Of a stretch of DNA of 62,420 bases, positions 1 to 8,009 are shown piece by piece. A program made the translations under genes and the position numbers. The notes under the pieces were generated by a model that did not search any database, was not told where the DNA came from, and saw nothing but the letters and a program-made list of their open reading frames with translations. The DNA comes from Streptomyces sp. BK208 (GTDB lineage: Bacteria; Actinomycetota; Actinomycetes; Streptomycetales; Streptomycetaceae). The stretch lies in NCBI RefSeq assembly GCF_004364245.1, contig NZ_SOAV01000017.1, forward strand, positions 1 to 62,420, in the 5' to 3' direction. The number at the start of each line of letters is the position of its first letter. The first letter of the stretch is position 1.

Positions 1-392
1 CGGAACCGATCAGGTCGGGGTATCAACATATCTGGCGTTGACTTTTGGCACGCTGTTGAGTTCTCAAGGAACGGACGCTTCCTTTGTACTCACCCTCTCG
101 GGCTTTCCTCCGGGCGCTTCCCTTCGGTCTTGCGTTTCCGACTCTATCAGATCCTTTTTCGATCCGATTCCCTGTCGGCGGGATTTGTCGTCGGCTTCCG
201 GCTTTCGCTCGTCGGCCTTTCGACATTCACTACGTTAGCCGATTTCTCCGGGGACTCATAATCGAGTCCCGCGAGTTCGAATTCAGACATGCGGACATGA
301 CGAATTCGCTCCCGCTGAGGGAAGTCGTAGGTAGTGGGTTGGCCGCTTCCGGCTGCAGGCGATTGCCGTACCCGGGTCAAGCGGCTCAGGCT
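1..392 (-). other. Leader region of a leftward rRNA operon
   Basis: Read on the minus strand this stretch matches the transcribed leader found in front of Streptomyces 16S rRNA genes. The block at 20-85 holds the characteristic antitermination-type segment (TTCCTTGAGAACTCAACAG, then GTGCCAAAAGTCAACG, then ATATGTTGATACCCC). It is unusually AT-rich for this genome. The 16S gene itself would lie to the left of base 1 and is not in the window. Identification rests on recalled similarity to rrn leaders and on the strong promoter at its upstream end. The several ORFs overlapping it are judged to be chance. Confidence 0.85.
141..149 (-). promoter_or_regulatory. Candidate second rRNA promoter, extended -10
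   Basis: On the minus strand TGATAGAGT gives an extended -10 element (TG, one base, TAGAGT) without a recognisable -35. Streptomyces rRNA operons usually carry several tandem promoters, so an additional start here is plausible but unproven. Confidence 0.35.
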
Positions 393-421
393 ACATTACG
401 CGTCGCCCAAGGGAGAGTCAA
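393..421 (-). promoter_or_regulatory. rRNA operon promoter (HrdB type)
   Basis: On the minus strand the -35 hexamer TTGACT (416-421) and the -10 hexamer TAATGT (393-398) are separated by exactly 17 bases, close to the consensus for the principal sigma factor. It reads into the rRNA leader. The -35 box contains the TGA stop codon of the upstream codirectional mpg gene (418-420). Confidence 0.8.
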
Positions 422-1059
422 CTTCGGCGCTTCCGCGGGACATGGGCCCGGTACGGGCTGACCGTCGGGTCGTCGGCGACCCAGTAGCGCCAGGGGTGGA
501 CGCCGCCCTCGCCGGCCACGCCGGTCCTCGGCCCGTTGCGCACCTGGTCACCGGGGACGGGTGTGCCGGTCAGGACGCGCAGAGGGGTGTCCTCGGAGGT
601 GCAGGCATCCGTGCCGTTGAGGGCGCGGTCCACGCCCAGGGCGGTGGCGAGACGGGCCGGGCCCTTGGCCAGTTCCTTGTCGTTGCGGGCGGTGAGCCGT
701 CGGGCCCGTGCCAGCTCGGCCCCCTCGACGATCTCGCCGGCGCGGAGGAGAACGGCGCTCGACCTCCCCTCGGGACCGCACACCAGGTTCATGCAGAACC
801 ACATGCCGTAGGTGAAGTAGACGTACACATGTCCGGGGGGACCGAACATCACGTCGTTGCGCGCGGTGCGGCCGCGGTAGGCGTGGGAGCCCGGGTCGTT
901 CTGACCGTCGTAGGCCTCCACCTCCGTCAGGCGGAGGGCGATCGGGCCGTCGGGGGTGTCGCGCACCAGGATGCGGCCCAGAAGGTCGGGCGCCACCTCG
1001 AGGACGGGGCGGTCGAAGAATTCCCTGGGCAGGGGCGTACGGTCGGGGCTCGCGATCAT
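418..1059 (-). CDS. 3-methyladenine DNA glycosylase (AAG/MPG family)
   Basis: The 213-residue protein is a full-length member of the alkyladenine DNA glycosylase family, which removes alkylated purines from DNA as the first step of base excision repair in the cytoplasm. Visible family signatures include the segment LTEVEAYDGQNDPGSHAYRG (about residues 44-63), which carries the general-base glutamate in EVEAY, and MFGPPGHVYVYFTYGMW (about 71-87). ATG at 1059 is the only reasonable start, with a weak purine stretch upstream. Its stop codon lies inside the -35 box of the rRNA promoter, so the gene ends where the rRNA transcription unit begins. It is divergent from the Spo0M gene. Confidence 0.93.
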   Translation of the reverse strand: MIASPDRTPLPREFFDRPVLEVAPDLLGRILVRDTPDGPIALRLTEVEAYDGQNDPGSHAYRGRTARNDVMFGPPGHVYVYFTYGMWFCMNLVCGPEGRSSAVLLRAGEIVEGAELARARRLTARNDKELAKGPARLATALGVDRALNGTDACTSEDTPLRVLTGTPVPGDQVRNGPRTGVAGEGGVHPWRYWVADDPTVSPYRAHVPRKRRS

Positions 1060-1205
1060 GCCGTCCGAGCGTAACGCAGCCGCGACCGTGTGCGGGGTGG
1101 TCGGGGAGCGTCCGCCTTGCCAGGGTGTGGGGCGCGGAACCGGCCACGGTCGGATCGCGTTTGTATGGGTCGAGGATCCACACGTAAGCCTGGAGAGGGA
1201 GAGAC

Positions 1206-1988
1206 ATGGCGTTCAAGAAGCTGCTCGCGAGCCTGGGGGCCGGCGGGGCTTCGGTCGAGACCGTGCTGAGCGAGGTCAACGTCGTTCCGGGGGGTGTCGT
1301 CCAGGGCGAGGTGCGGATCCAGGGAGGGTCCGTCGACCAGGAGATCGAGGGGCTGTCGGTCGGCCTCCAGGCCAAGGTCGAGGTGGAGAGCGGCGACCAG
1401 GAGTACAAGCAGGACATCGAGTTCACCAAGGTGAGGCTCGGCGGCGCCTTCGGACTGAAGGCCGGTGCGGTGCACGCGGTGCCGTTCGGGCTCGAGATCC
1501 CGTGGGAGACGCCGGTCACCATGATCGACGGGCAGTCCCTGCGGGGGATGAACATCGGGGTCACCACGGAGCTGGAGATCGCGCGTGCCGTGGACTCCGG
1601 TGACCTGGACCCGATCAACGTGCACCCGCTGCCGGCGCAGAAGGCGATCCTGGACGCCTTCATCCAGCTGGGCTTCCGCTTCAAGAGCGCGGACATGGAG
1701 CGCGGCCACATCCGGGGCACGCGGCAGCAGCTGCCCTTCTACCAGGAGATCGAGTTCTTCCCGCCGCAGCAGTACCGCGGGCTGAACCAGGTCGAGCTGA
1801 GCTTCGTCGCCGACGCCCAGGCCATGGACGTCGTGCTGGAGATGGACAAGAAGCCCGGTCTGTTCAGCGAGGGCAGCGACACGTTCCGCTCGTTCAAGGT
1901 GGGGCTGAACGACTACCAGGGCACCGACTGGACGGCGTACCTCAACCAGTGGCTGTCGGAGGTCGGCAGCAAGCGCAACTGGTTCTGA
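1206..1988 (+). CDS. Spo0M-family sporulation control protein
   Basis: A 260-residue protein that matches the SpoOM (arrestin-like beta-sandwich) family along its length: N-terminal FKKLLASLGAGGASVETVL, then a repeated Greek-key region (GGVVQGEVRIQGG, VEVESGDQEYKQ) and a conserved middle VPFGLEIPWETPVT. In Bacillus, Spo0M affects early sporulation and is induced by SigW or SigH; in Streptomyces the role is not settled. No signal peptide or membrane segment, so cytoplasmic. A strong ribosome site (GGAGAGGGAGAG) precedes the ATG. It is followed 64 bases later by the PEBP gene on the same strand, probably cotranscribed. Confidence 0.88.
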   Translation: MAFKKLLASLGAGGASVETVLSEVNVVPGGVVQGEVRIQGGSVDQEIEGLSVGLQAKVEVESGDQEYKQDIEFTKVRLGGAFGLKAGAVHAVPFGLEIPWETPVTMIDGQSLRGMNIGVTTELEIARAVDSGDLDPINVHPLPAQKAILDAFIQLGFRFKSADMERGHIRGTRQQLPFYQEIEFFPPQQYRGLNQVELSFVADAQAMDVVLEMDKKPGLFSEGSDTFRSFKVGLNDYQGTDWTAYLNQWLSEVGSKRNWF

Positions 1989-2052
1989 GGGATCGGGCGG
2001 GCGAACCCGTAGGCTCGGTCGTCTCTGCACCAGAACATCAGGAGGTACCGAG

Positions 2053-2592
2053 GTGACCGAGCTGAAGCGGCGTCCGCTCCCCCATGACTTCCACCCGCCC
2101 GTGCCGTCGTTCACCGTCACGAGTGACGACGTTACGGAGGGCGGGACACTCAAGGACGATCAGGTCCACGCCGCCGGGAACACCTCTCCGCACCTGCGGT
2201 GGGAGGGCTTCCCCGCCGGGACCAAGAGCTTCGCCGTGACGTGCTACGACCCGGACGCCCCGACGGGCAGCGGGTTCTGGCACTGGGTGGTGTTCGACAT
2301 CCCGGCCTCGGTGACCGAGCTGCCGGTGGGTGCCGGCAGCGGCTCGTTCGAGGGGCTGCCCCAGGGTGCCGTACAGGCGCGCAACGACTACGGCGACAAG
2401 GAGTTCGGCGGTGCCGCGCCGCCCGCCGGGGACGGGCCGCACCGCTACGTGTTCACGGTGTACGCCGTGGACCAGGAGAAGCTGGGGCCGGACGCGGACG
2501 GCACTCCCGCCTTCGTCGGCTTCAACCTGCGCTTCCACACCCTCGCGCGTGCCCAGCTCATCGCTGAGTACGAGGTGCCCGCGGAAGGCTGA
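2053..2592 (+). CDS. YbhB/YbcL-type PEBP (Raf kinase inhibitor-like) protein
   Basis: The 179-residue product belongs to the phosphatidylethanolamine-binding protein family in its bacterial YbhB/YbcL form. Signatures: TSPHLRWEGFPAGTKSFAVTCYDPDAP (roughly residues 37-64, broken here by positions), the GSGFWHWVVFDIP block with the ligand-pocket histidine, and GPHRYVFTVYAVD. The biochemical role in bacteria is uncertain; a small anionic ligand pocket is known for the family. GTG at 2053 is chosen because AGGAGG lies just upstream. A strong terminator follows at 2617-2659. Confidence 0.9.
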   Translation: MTELKRRPLPHDFHPPVPSFTVTSDDVTEGGTLKDDQVHAAGNTSPHLRWEGFPAGTKSFAVTCYDPDAPTGSGFWHWVVFDIPASVTELPVGAGSGSFEGLPQGAVQARNDYGDKEFGGAAPPAGDGPHRYVFTVYAVDQEKLGPDADGTPAFVGFNLRFHTLARAQLIAEYEVPAEG

Positions 2593-2616
2593 GCCTTCGA
2601 GCGTTCACGGAACGTT

Positions 2617-2659
2617 TGCCCGCCCCTGGTCTTGGAATGGATCAGGGGCGGGCATTTTT
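2617..2659 (+). terminator. Rho-independent terminator after the PEBP gene
   Basis: Arms TGCCCGCCCCTG (2617-2628) and CAGGGGCGGGCA (2643-2654) pair perfectly over 12 bases and are followed by five T residues, the classical intrinsic form, which is rare in this GC-rich DNA. Confidence 0.85.
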
Positions 2660-2789
2660 GTCTCCGGGGGTGGCGAGGGGGTTTCCCTCGTGGGAGTGGC
2701 GGATATTGCGTTGTCCAACCCGGCGTGCCCGGCCAGAGTTGTTCCAGCCCGCCAGGGGGTGGGCCGGTGCGCACGGGAGGTGGGCTGGT

Positions 2790-3296
2790 ATGCGGGACAC
2801 GCTGGTGCTGAACGCGAGCTTCGAGCCGCTGTCGACGGTGACGTTGAATCGAGCCGTCGTTCTGGTGCTCCAGGACAAGGCCGTCGTCGAACAGGCCCAC
2901 CCCTCGCTGCGGATGCGCGGAGCCGCGCTCGACATACCCGCGCCGCGGGTGATCAGGCTGTGCCAGTACGTACGGGTGCCGTTCCGAAGACGCGCTCCCT
3001 GGTCCAGGCGGGGCGTGCTGGTACGGGACCGGCACCGGTGCGCGTACTGCGGACGGCGGGCGACGACCGTGGACCACGTGGTGCCGCGGTCGCACGGCGG
3101 GCAGGACACGTGGCTGAACACGGTGGCCTCGTGCGCGGAGGACAATCACCGCAAGGCGAACCGGACGCCTGAGCAGGCGGGGATGCCGCTGCTGCGCGAG
3201 CCGTTCGAGCCGACGCCCGCCGATGCGATGCTGCTGGCGCTGGCCCGGGACGACTTCGCCGCGCTGCCGGAGTGGTTGGTGCTGGACGCGGCGTGA
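2790..3296 (+). CDS. HNH endonuclease family protein
   Basis: The 168-residue protein carries an HNH nuclease fold: the zinc knuckle CAYCGRRATTVDHVVPRSHGG (residues about 86-106, C-x2-C and D-H), followed by NTVASCAEDNHRKANRTPEQAG with the second C and the N/H residues. The N-terminus LVLNASFEPLSTVTLNRAV is typical of a widespread actinobacterial HNH group of unknown substrate. An ORF extends further upstream, but ATG at 2790 is preferred because of GGGAGGTGG eight bases before it and because homologues start with this M-R-D-T-L-V-L. Single gene between two terminators. Confidence 0.88.
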   Translation: MRDTLVLNASFEPLSTVTLNRAVVLVLQDKAVVEQAHPSLRMRGAALDIPAPRVIRLCQYVRVPFRRRAPWSRRGVLVRDRHRCAYCGRRATTVDHVVPRSHGGQDTWLNTVASCAEDNHRKANRTPEQAGMPLLREPFEPTPADAMLLALARDDFAALPEWLVLDAA

Positions 3297-3354
3297 GTCT
3301 GCGCCGTGGGGGTTGATGTGCGTTGCCGACTGCCGGTGCGTCGTGGTTGACCGC

Positions 3355-3388
3355 GCAGCCCCCGCGCCCCTGAGGGCGTGGGGGCTGC
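3355..3388. terminator. Bidirectional terminator hairpin
   Basis: A 15-base stem (3355-3369 with 3374-3388, one G-T pair) around a 4-base loop lies between the convergent HNH and SPFH genes and can end transcripts from both sides. Confidence 0.75.
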
Positions 3389-3407
3389 CGGGCGCTCACC
3401 GGAACCG

Positions 3408-4367
3408 TCAGTCGATCGTCGGCTTCTCGCGGCGTTCCTGGGCCGGGACGCTTGCGCCGCCGTTGCCGCTTCCGCTGCCCGAACCGCCGCCCAGCCCGCC
3501 GAAGTTACCCATGGCGCCGGAGAGGCCCTTGAGGGCGTCGCCGATTTCGCTGGGGACGATCCAGAGCTTGTTGGCGTCGCCCTCGGCGATCTTCGGGAGC
3601 ATCTGGAGGTACTGGTAGGAAAGCAGCTTCTGGTCCGGGTCGCCAGCGTGGATGGCCTCGAAGACGGTACGGACGGCCTGGGCCTCGCCCTCGGCGCGGA
3701 GGGCTGCGGCCTTGGCCTCACCTTCGGCGCGCAGGATCTGGGACTGCTTCTCGCCCTCGGCGCGCAGGATCTCGGACTGCCGGACACCTTCGGCCTGGAG
3801 GATGGCGGCGCGCTTGTCGCGGTCGGCGCGCATCTGCTTCTCCATCGAGTCCTGGATGGAGGTGGGCGGTTCGATGGCCTTGAGCTCGACGCGGTTGACG
3901 CGGATGCCCCACTTGCCGGTGGCCTCGTCGAGGACGCCGCGCAGGGCCGCGTTGATCTCCTCGCGGGAGGTCAGGGTCCGCTCCAGGTCCATGCCGCCGA
4001 TGATGTTGCGCAGGGTGGTGACGGTGAGCTGCTCGATCGCCTGGATGTAGCTGGCGACCTCGTAGGTCGCGGCGCGGGCGTCGGTCACCTGGTAGTAGAT
4101 GACGGTGTCGATGTTGACGACCAGGTTGTCCTGGGTGATGACCGGCTGGGGCGGGAAGGGGACGACCTGTTCGCGCAGGTCGATGCGGTTGCGGATGGTG
4201 TCGATGAACGGGACCACGATGTTGAGGCCCGCGTTGAGGGTCCGCGTGTAGCGGCCGAAGCGCTCGACGATGGCGGCGCTGGCCTGTGGGATGACCTGGA
4301 TGGTCTTGATCAGGGCGATGAAGACCAACACCACCAGGATGATCAGGACGATGATGACCGGTTCCAT
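3408..4367 (-). CDS. SPFH/Band 7 (stomatin-like) membrane protein
   Basis: The 319-residue protein starts with one strong membrane helix (residues 3-22, VIIVLIILVVLVFIALI) and continues with a complete SPFH/Band 7 domain (about 25-190, including VERFGRYTRTL and PVITQDNLVVNIDTVIYYQ). Residues about 195-240 form a coiled coil made of an 11-residue repeat built on ILRAEGE, seen three times in a row, which is usual for stomatin/QmcA-type oligomerisation. The C-terminus is glycine-serine rich. Such proteins form large rings on the membrane and scaffold quality-control complexes. The gene just upstream encodes NfeD, the standard partner, so the two probably work together. Confidence 0.92.
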   Translation of the reverse strand: MEPVIIVLIILVVLVFIALIKTIQVIPQASAAIVERFGRYTRTLNAGLNIVVPFIDTIRNRIDLREQVVPFPPQPVITQDNLVVNIDTVIYYQVTDARAATYEVASYIQAIEQLTVTTLRNIIGGMDLERTLTSREEINAALRGVLDEATGKWGIRVNRVELKAIEPPTSIQDSMEKQMRADRDKRAAILQAEGVRQSEILRAEGEKQSQILRAEGEAKAAALRAEGEAQAVRTVFEAIHAGDPDQKLLSYQYLQMLPKIAEGDANKLWIVPSEIGDALKGLSGAMGNFGGLGGGSGSGSGNGGASVPAQERREKPTID

Positions 4368-4533
4368 CGTGGGTGTCCGTCCCCTTCTCCGCCTCGGCGC
4401 TCCGGCAGATCCCGTTGACCTGTCTGGCCCTGACTACTGCTGATCTTACGGCTGTTGAGGATCTTGCTGGTCGAGTCTGACAGACCGTCGCACGCCTCGG
4501 GGGGTGTTCGGGCCAGTTGCGGCACGGCGGGGG

Positions 4534-4965
4534 TCACATGATGACGGCCGTGGCCCCGTCGATCTCGACGACGTCGACCTCCTCGCCGGGCTCGAAGGCG
4601 CGTCCGGTGTCCAGGGCGCGCGCCGACCAGATCTCCCCGGCGAGTTTGATCCGGCCGCCTGAGCCGTCGACCCGCTCCGTGACGACGGCCTGCCTGCCCT
4701 TCAGGGCGTCCACTCCCGTGGCCAGTTGGGGCTGTTGGGCGCGGTGCCGGGCGGCGACGGGCCGTACGACGGCGATGAGGGCGACCGAGACGATGACGAA
4801 GACGATGACCTGGACCACGATGCCCGCGCCCAGCCCGGAGGCGACGGCGGCGGCCACCGCGCCGACGGCGAACATCCCGAACTCCGGCATCGCGGTCACG
4901 ACGAGCGGAATGCCGAGTGCCGCCGCGGCTACGAGCCACCACACCCATGAGTCGATGTCGTTCAC
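4534..4965 (-). CDS. NfeD-family membrane protein
   Basis: A 143-residue short NfeD. Three hydrophobic stretches (about residues 8-25, 28-48 and 50-67) are followed by a cytoplasmic beta-barrel OB-fold domain (about 80-143; GRQAVVTERV, GRIKLAGEIWSARA, EPGEEVDVVEIDGATAVI). NfeD proteins pair with stomatin-like SPFH proteins, and here the SPFH gene lies 166 bases downstream on the same strand, consistent with one transcription unit. The ATG at 4965 is the first possible start before the membrane region. Confidence 0.9.
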   Translation of the reverse strand: MNDIDSWVWWLVAAAALGIPLVVTAMPEFGMFAVGAVAAAVASGLGAGIVVQVIVFVIVSVALIAVVRPVAARHRAQQPQLATGVDALKGRQAVVTERVDGSGGRIKLAGEIWSARALDTGRAFEPGEEVDVVEIDGATAVIM

Positions 4966-5019
4966 GCTGTCATGGTAGGTCCGGTGGTGACGCCGGGGAC
5001 AGGGCGCACGGGGGGCGGG

Positions 5020-5817
5020 TCAGGACAGCGGGAGGCCCTTCGCGGTCCACCGGTCCCCGGACTGCTCGACGACGAGCGGGAGTCCGAAGCACAGGGACAG
5101 GTTGCGGGAGGTCAGTTCGAGCTCCAGCGGGCCGGCGGCCAGGACCTTGCCCTGACGGATCATCAGGACGTGGGTGAAGCCCGGGGCGATCTCCTCGACG
5201 TGGTGGGTCACCATGATCATGGAGGGCGCGATGGGGTCGCGGGCGAGCCGGCCGAGGCGTCGGACGAGGTCCTCGCGGCCGCCGAGGTCGAGGCCGGCGG
5301 CCGGCTCGTCGAGGAGGAGCAGCTCGGGGTCGGTCATCAGGGCGCGGGCGATCAGCGTGCGCTTGCGCTCGCCCTCGGAGAGGGTGCCGAACCTGCGGTC
5401 CAGGTACTCGGTCATGCCGAGACGGTCGAGGAAGGCGCGGGCCCGCTGTTCGTCGATGTCCTCGTACTCCTCCTGCCATCCGGCGGTCATGCCGTACGCG
5501 GCGGTCAGCACGGTCTGCAGGACGGTCTGGCGCCTGGGCAGCTTGTCGGCCATGGCGATGCCGGCCATGCCGATGCGCGGGCGCAGCTCGAAGACGTCGG
5601 TGCCGGGCTTGCCGAGCGTCTCGCCGAGGATGGTGGCGGTGCCGTTGCTCGGGTAGAGGTAGCTGGACGCGACATTGAGGAGGGTGGTCTTGCCGGCGCC
5701 GTTCGGACCGAGGATGACCCAGCGCTCGCCCTCCTTCACCGACCAGGAGACCTGGTCCACCAGAGCCCGGCCCTCACGGACCACGGATACGTCCTGAAGC
5801 TCCAGAACATCGCTCAT
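5020..5817 (-). CDS. ABC transporter ATP-binding protein
   Basis: This 265-residue single ATPase domain has all nucleotide-binding motifs: Walker A GPNGAGKTTL (about residue 38), signature LSEGERKR, Walker B LLLLDEPAAGLD and the switch histidine in VTHHVEEI. The arrangement and the C-terminal tail resemble the YlmA/ModF-like stand-alone ATPases of actinobacteria. No permease is adjacent, so the partner and substrate are unknown; it might not serve transport. ATG at 5817 is preferred over an upstream extension of 56 codons because AAGGGGAG lies ten bases before it and the domain begins immediately. It is divergent from the next gene. Confidence 0.9.
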   Translation of the reverse strand: MSDVLELQDVSVVREGRALVDQVSWSVKEGERWVILGPNGAGKTTLLNVASSYLYPSNGTATILGETLGKPGTDVFELRPRIGMAGIAMADKLPRRQTVLQTVLTAAYGMTAGWQEEYEDIDEQRARAFLDRLGMTEYLDRRFGTLSEGERKRTLIARALMTDPELLLLDEPAAGLDLGGREDLVRRLGRLARDPIAPSMIMVTHHVEEIAPGFTHVLMIRQGKVLAAGPLELELTSRNLSLCFGLPLVVEQSGDRWTAKGLPLS

Positions 5818-5969
5818 GAGCGCGTTGTCTCCCCTTGCATTGTGGCCGGTCTCGGCTGTCGCGTACACCTGTGCTCGGGCCGCGGCGCCGGTGGGCGCAG
5901 GCCCCTCCAGGAAATCTACGCCACCGGTCGGCCGCACCGTTCCATCGGTCCGGTCCTTAGGGTGGGGGC

Positions 5970-6752
5970 ATGCTCTCGGAACCACGTGCTGGGCGCCTTG
6001 CCGCCTGGGGAAATGCCCTGATTGCCCAAAAGGTCTCGCCGGACGACGCCGTGGTCGCGATCGTCGGCGAGGACGCGGTGCACCGGGTGGAGGGGCTGCC
6101 GGGCGAGGACGCGCCGGTCGGTCTCACCCTGGCGCTGGGGCGGCTGCGGACGCTCGGCGCGAGCGGGCTGCGGATCGCGCTGCCCGCGCCGGGGCATCCG
6201 CTGGGGCTGAGCGGGCCGCCGGAGTTCAACGCGCGCGCGTTGGAGGCCGAGGAGGCGGTGATCTGCGAGGGGGCCGCGCTGGGGCTGGTGCCGGAGGTCT
6301 ACGAGGCGGGCCCCGAGGGTGACGTGCACGTCGAGGTCGTGTGGCACTGTCTGCCGGTGCGGGAGGCGCCGCCGGCGGACGTGCCCTCGCTCGGGGAGGC
6401 CGAGCGGGAGCTGGCGGAGGCGCTGCGGGACGCGACGGAGGCGCTGACGCGGCTGGACGTCGCCGGGTCGGGGCCGGTGGCGGAGGCGGCGGTCGCGGCG
6501 TACCGGGCCCGGGCGGAGCGGGGGCGGGAGGTGCTGGCGCCGGGGTATCCGCCGCGGGCGGTGCGGGTGCTGGAGTTGGCGCAGCGGGTGGGGATGCTGG
6601 TGTCGCTGGCGTCCGGGAACGGGCACGGGGGTGCGGTGAGCGCGTCGGAGATGGCGGCGCGGGGGGACGCCCTGCGGCCGGTGGAGCGGGTGGCCCGGCG
6701 GGCGCAGGTCGCGGCGTACAACTCCGTCGTGGTGGAGCGGGGGATGCGGTGA
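5970..6752 (+). CDS. Conserved actinobacterial protein of unknown function
   Basis: The 260-residue protein is well coded (high third-position G+C) and carries no motif I recognise. It is alanine- and leucine-rich, mostly helical in appearance in its second half (ELAEALRDATEALTRLDVAG onward), without signal peptide or membrane segment. I recall that homologues occur next to chpE in other Streptomyces, with no known role. ATG at 5970 is the first in-frame start after the divergent ABC gene. Confidence 0.75.
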   Translation: MLSEPRAGRLAAWGNALIAQKVSPDDAVVAIVGEDAVHRVEGLPGEDAPVGLTLALGRLRTLGASGLRIALPAPGHPLGLSGPPEFNARALEAEEAVICEGAALGLVPEVYEAGPEGDVHVEVVWHCLPVREAPPADVPSLGEAERELAEALRDATEALTRLDVAGSGPVAEAAVAAYRARAERGREVLAPGYPPRAVRVLELAQRVGMLVSLASGNGHGGAVSASEMAARGDALRPVERVARRAQVAAYNSVVVERGMR

Positions 6753-6900
6753 GGGGGCCTTGGCCCGGCGGGGCCCGACGTGGGTGCGGGCCTGGGGCGG
6801 GGCGCGCGGCTCGGCGCTGACGAGGTGCCGCGGTGCCCACCCGTGCCGCCCCGGCGGCACGACTGCCCACTGCTGGGGGCATCGGGCCGGTTGATGCCGA

Positions 6901-6931
6901 TGCGGCCTCCCAGAAGCTCCGGGAGGCCGCA
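6901..6931 (-). terminator. Terminator hairpin after chpE
   Basis: A perfect 11-base stem (6901-6911 with 6921-6931, loop of nine) lies just beyond the chaplin stop codon; flanking GATGCC (6893-6898) and GGCATC (6932-6937) can extend it. No T-run, typical of Streptomyces. Confidence 0.65.
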
Positions 6932-6950
6932 GGCATCGTGTGCGCGGGGA

Positions 6951-7199
6951 TCAGTGGTTGACGCCCAGGTTGCCGAAGGCCGGGTTGAGGACGCCGATGA
7001 CGTTGACGCTGTTGCCGACGGCGTTGACCGGGATGTGGATCGGCGCCTGGACCAGGTTGCCGGAGGCGACGCCCGGGGAGCCGACGGCCTTGCCGTGGGC
7101 GTGGGCGCCGCCGTCGGTGGCGGAGGCCATGCCCGCACCGGCGGCGATCAGACCGCCGGCCACCATCGTCACGGCCGCTGCCTTCTTCAGGTTCTTCAC
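6951..7199 (-). CDS. chpE: Short chaplin ChpE, hydrophobic surface protein
   Basis: The 82-residue preprotein has a Sec signal peptide (residues 1-27, VKNLKKAAAVTMVAGGLIAA then GAGMASA, cleavage after A-S-A) and one chaplin domain (about 40-82: GSPGVASGNLVQAPIHIPVN, ending GNLGVNH). It lacks the two cysteines present in most chaplins, which is the hallmark of ChpE. Chaplins assemble into amyloid-like fibres that coat aerial hyphae and let them escape aqueous surfaces; ChpE is one of the secreted short forms. The GTG start is chosen because AAGGAGGG precedes it and it gives the expected length. Its own terminator follows. Confidence 0.95.
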   Translation of the reverse strand: MKNLKKAAAVTMVAGGLIAAGAGMASATDGGAHAHGKAVGSPGVASGNLVQAPIHIPVNAVGNSVNVIGVLNPAFGNLGVNH

Positions 7200-7367
7200 T
7201 TGCGTGCCCTCCTTGCGAACGCCGCGGCAGTCGCCGCGGCACGCACTGGAGAACGGCCGGGCTCGTCGAAGGATGCGCCATTCGGGGGACATTCCCACGA
7301 CGGTATGAATCTCCGACCGGAGGGGAACCCTCCGCCGCGGCCCCGCGTACAGGGCGGCCGGTCGCGG

Positions 7368-8009
7368 TCAGCCGCTCACTCCATGGCGTACGGCCCACAG
7401 GGCGGCCTGGGTGCGGTCCGCCAGGTCGAGTTTCATCAGGATGTTCGAGACGTGGGTCTTCACGGTCTTCTCGGACAGCACCAGCGCGCGGGCGATCTCC
7501 CGGTTGGAGCGGCCGTCCGCGATCAGGCCCAGCACCTCGCGCTCCCGCTCGGTGAGGGACCCCGCCCTGCCCGGCCCCGTGCTGCTCGTCTCCTGGCTCA
7601 GGAGGGCGCCCGCGACCTCGGGCTGGAGCAGGATGTGGCCGGCGTGGACGGAGCGGATGGCGCCGGCCAGCGCGTCGGGGTCGACGTCCTTGTAGACGTA
7701 GCCGGCGGCGCCCGCCCGCAGGGCCGGGACGACGGTGCGCTGCTCGGTGAAGCTGGTGACGACCAGCACGCGCGCGTGGTTGTCCAGCTCGCGGAGTCTG
7801 CGCAGCGCGTCGACGCCGTCCATGCCCGGCATCTTGACGTCCATGAGGATCACGTCGGGTTTCAGCTCCTGGGCGCGGTCGACGCCCTCGGCGCCGTCCG
7901 CGGCCTCGCCGACCACCTCGATGTCGTCCTGCACCTCCAGGAAGGTGCGCAGACCCCGACGGACCACTTGGTGGTCGTCGACGAGGAGCACCTTGATCGC
8001 TTCAGCCAC
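7368..8009 (-). CDS. NarL/LuxR-family response regulator
   Basis: The 213-residue protein has a receiver domain (residues 5-120) with the acidic pair DD at 11-12, phospho-acceptor Asp57 (ILMDVKMPG) and conserved Lys107 (YVYKD), and a C-terminal LuxR helix-turn-helix (about 148-213; LTEREREVLGLIADGRSNRE, SEKTVKTHVSNILMKL). It is the partner of the histidine kinase whose reading frame overlaps its start by eight bases (8002-8009), so both are translated together. Similarity in layout to LiaR/VraR suggests envelope or metabolic sensing, but the signal cannot be told. Confidence 0.93.
   Translation of the reverse strand: MAEAIKVLLVDDHQVVRRGLRTFLEVQDDIEVVGEAADGAEGVDRAQELKPDVILMDVKMPGMDGVDALRRLRELDNHARVLVVTSFTEQRTVVPALRAGAAGYVYKDVDPDALAGAIRSVHAGHILLQPEVAGALLSQETSSTGPGRAGSLTEREREVLGLIADGRSNREIARALVLSEKTVKTHVSNILMKLDLADRTQAALWAVRHGVSG

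Noticed and set aside
1..461. Small ORFs (60-125 codons) in the rRNA leader
   Set aside because: The sequence matches an rRNA leader, which is AT-richer than coding DNA here, and no ORF has Streptomyces codon bias.
548..2153. Long minus-strand ORFs (390 and 365 codons) across mpg, Spo0M and PEBP
   Set aside because: They are antisense to well-supported genes, show Arg/Pro/His-rich shadow composition and no motifs.
3640..3800. Direct DNA repeats that could be a CRISPR or insertion
   Set aside because: They encode the 11-residue ILRAEGE coiled-coil repeat of the SPFH protein; no spacers or mobile features.
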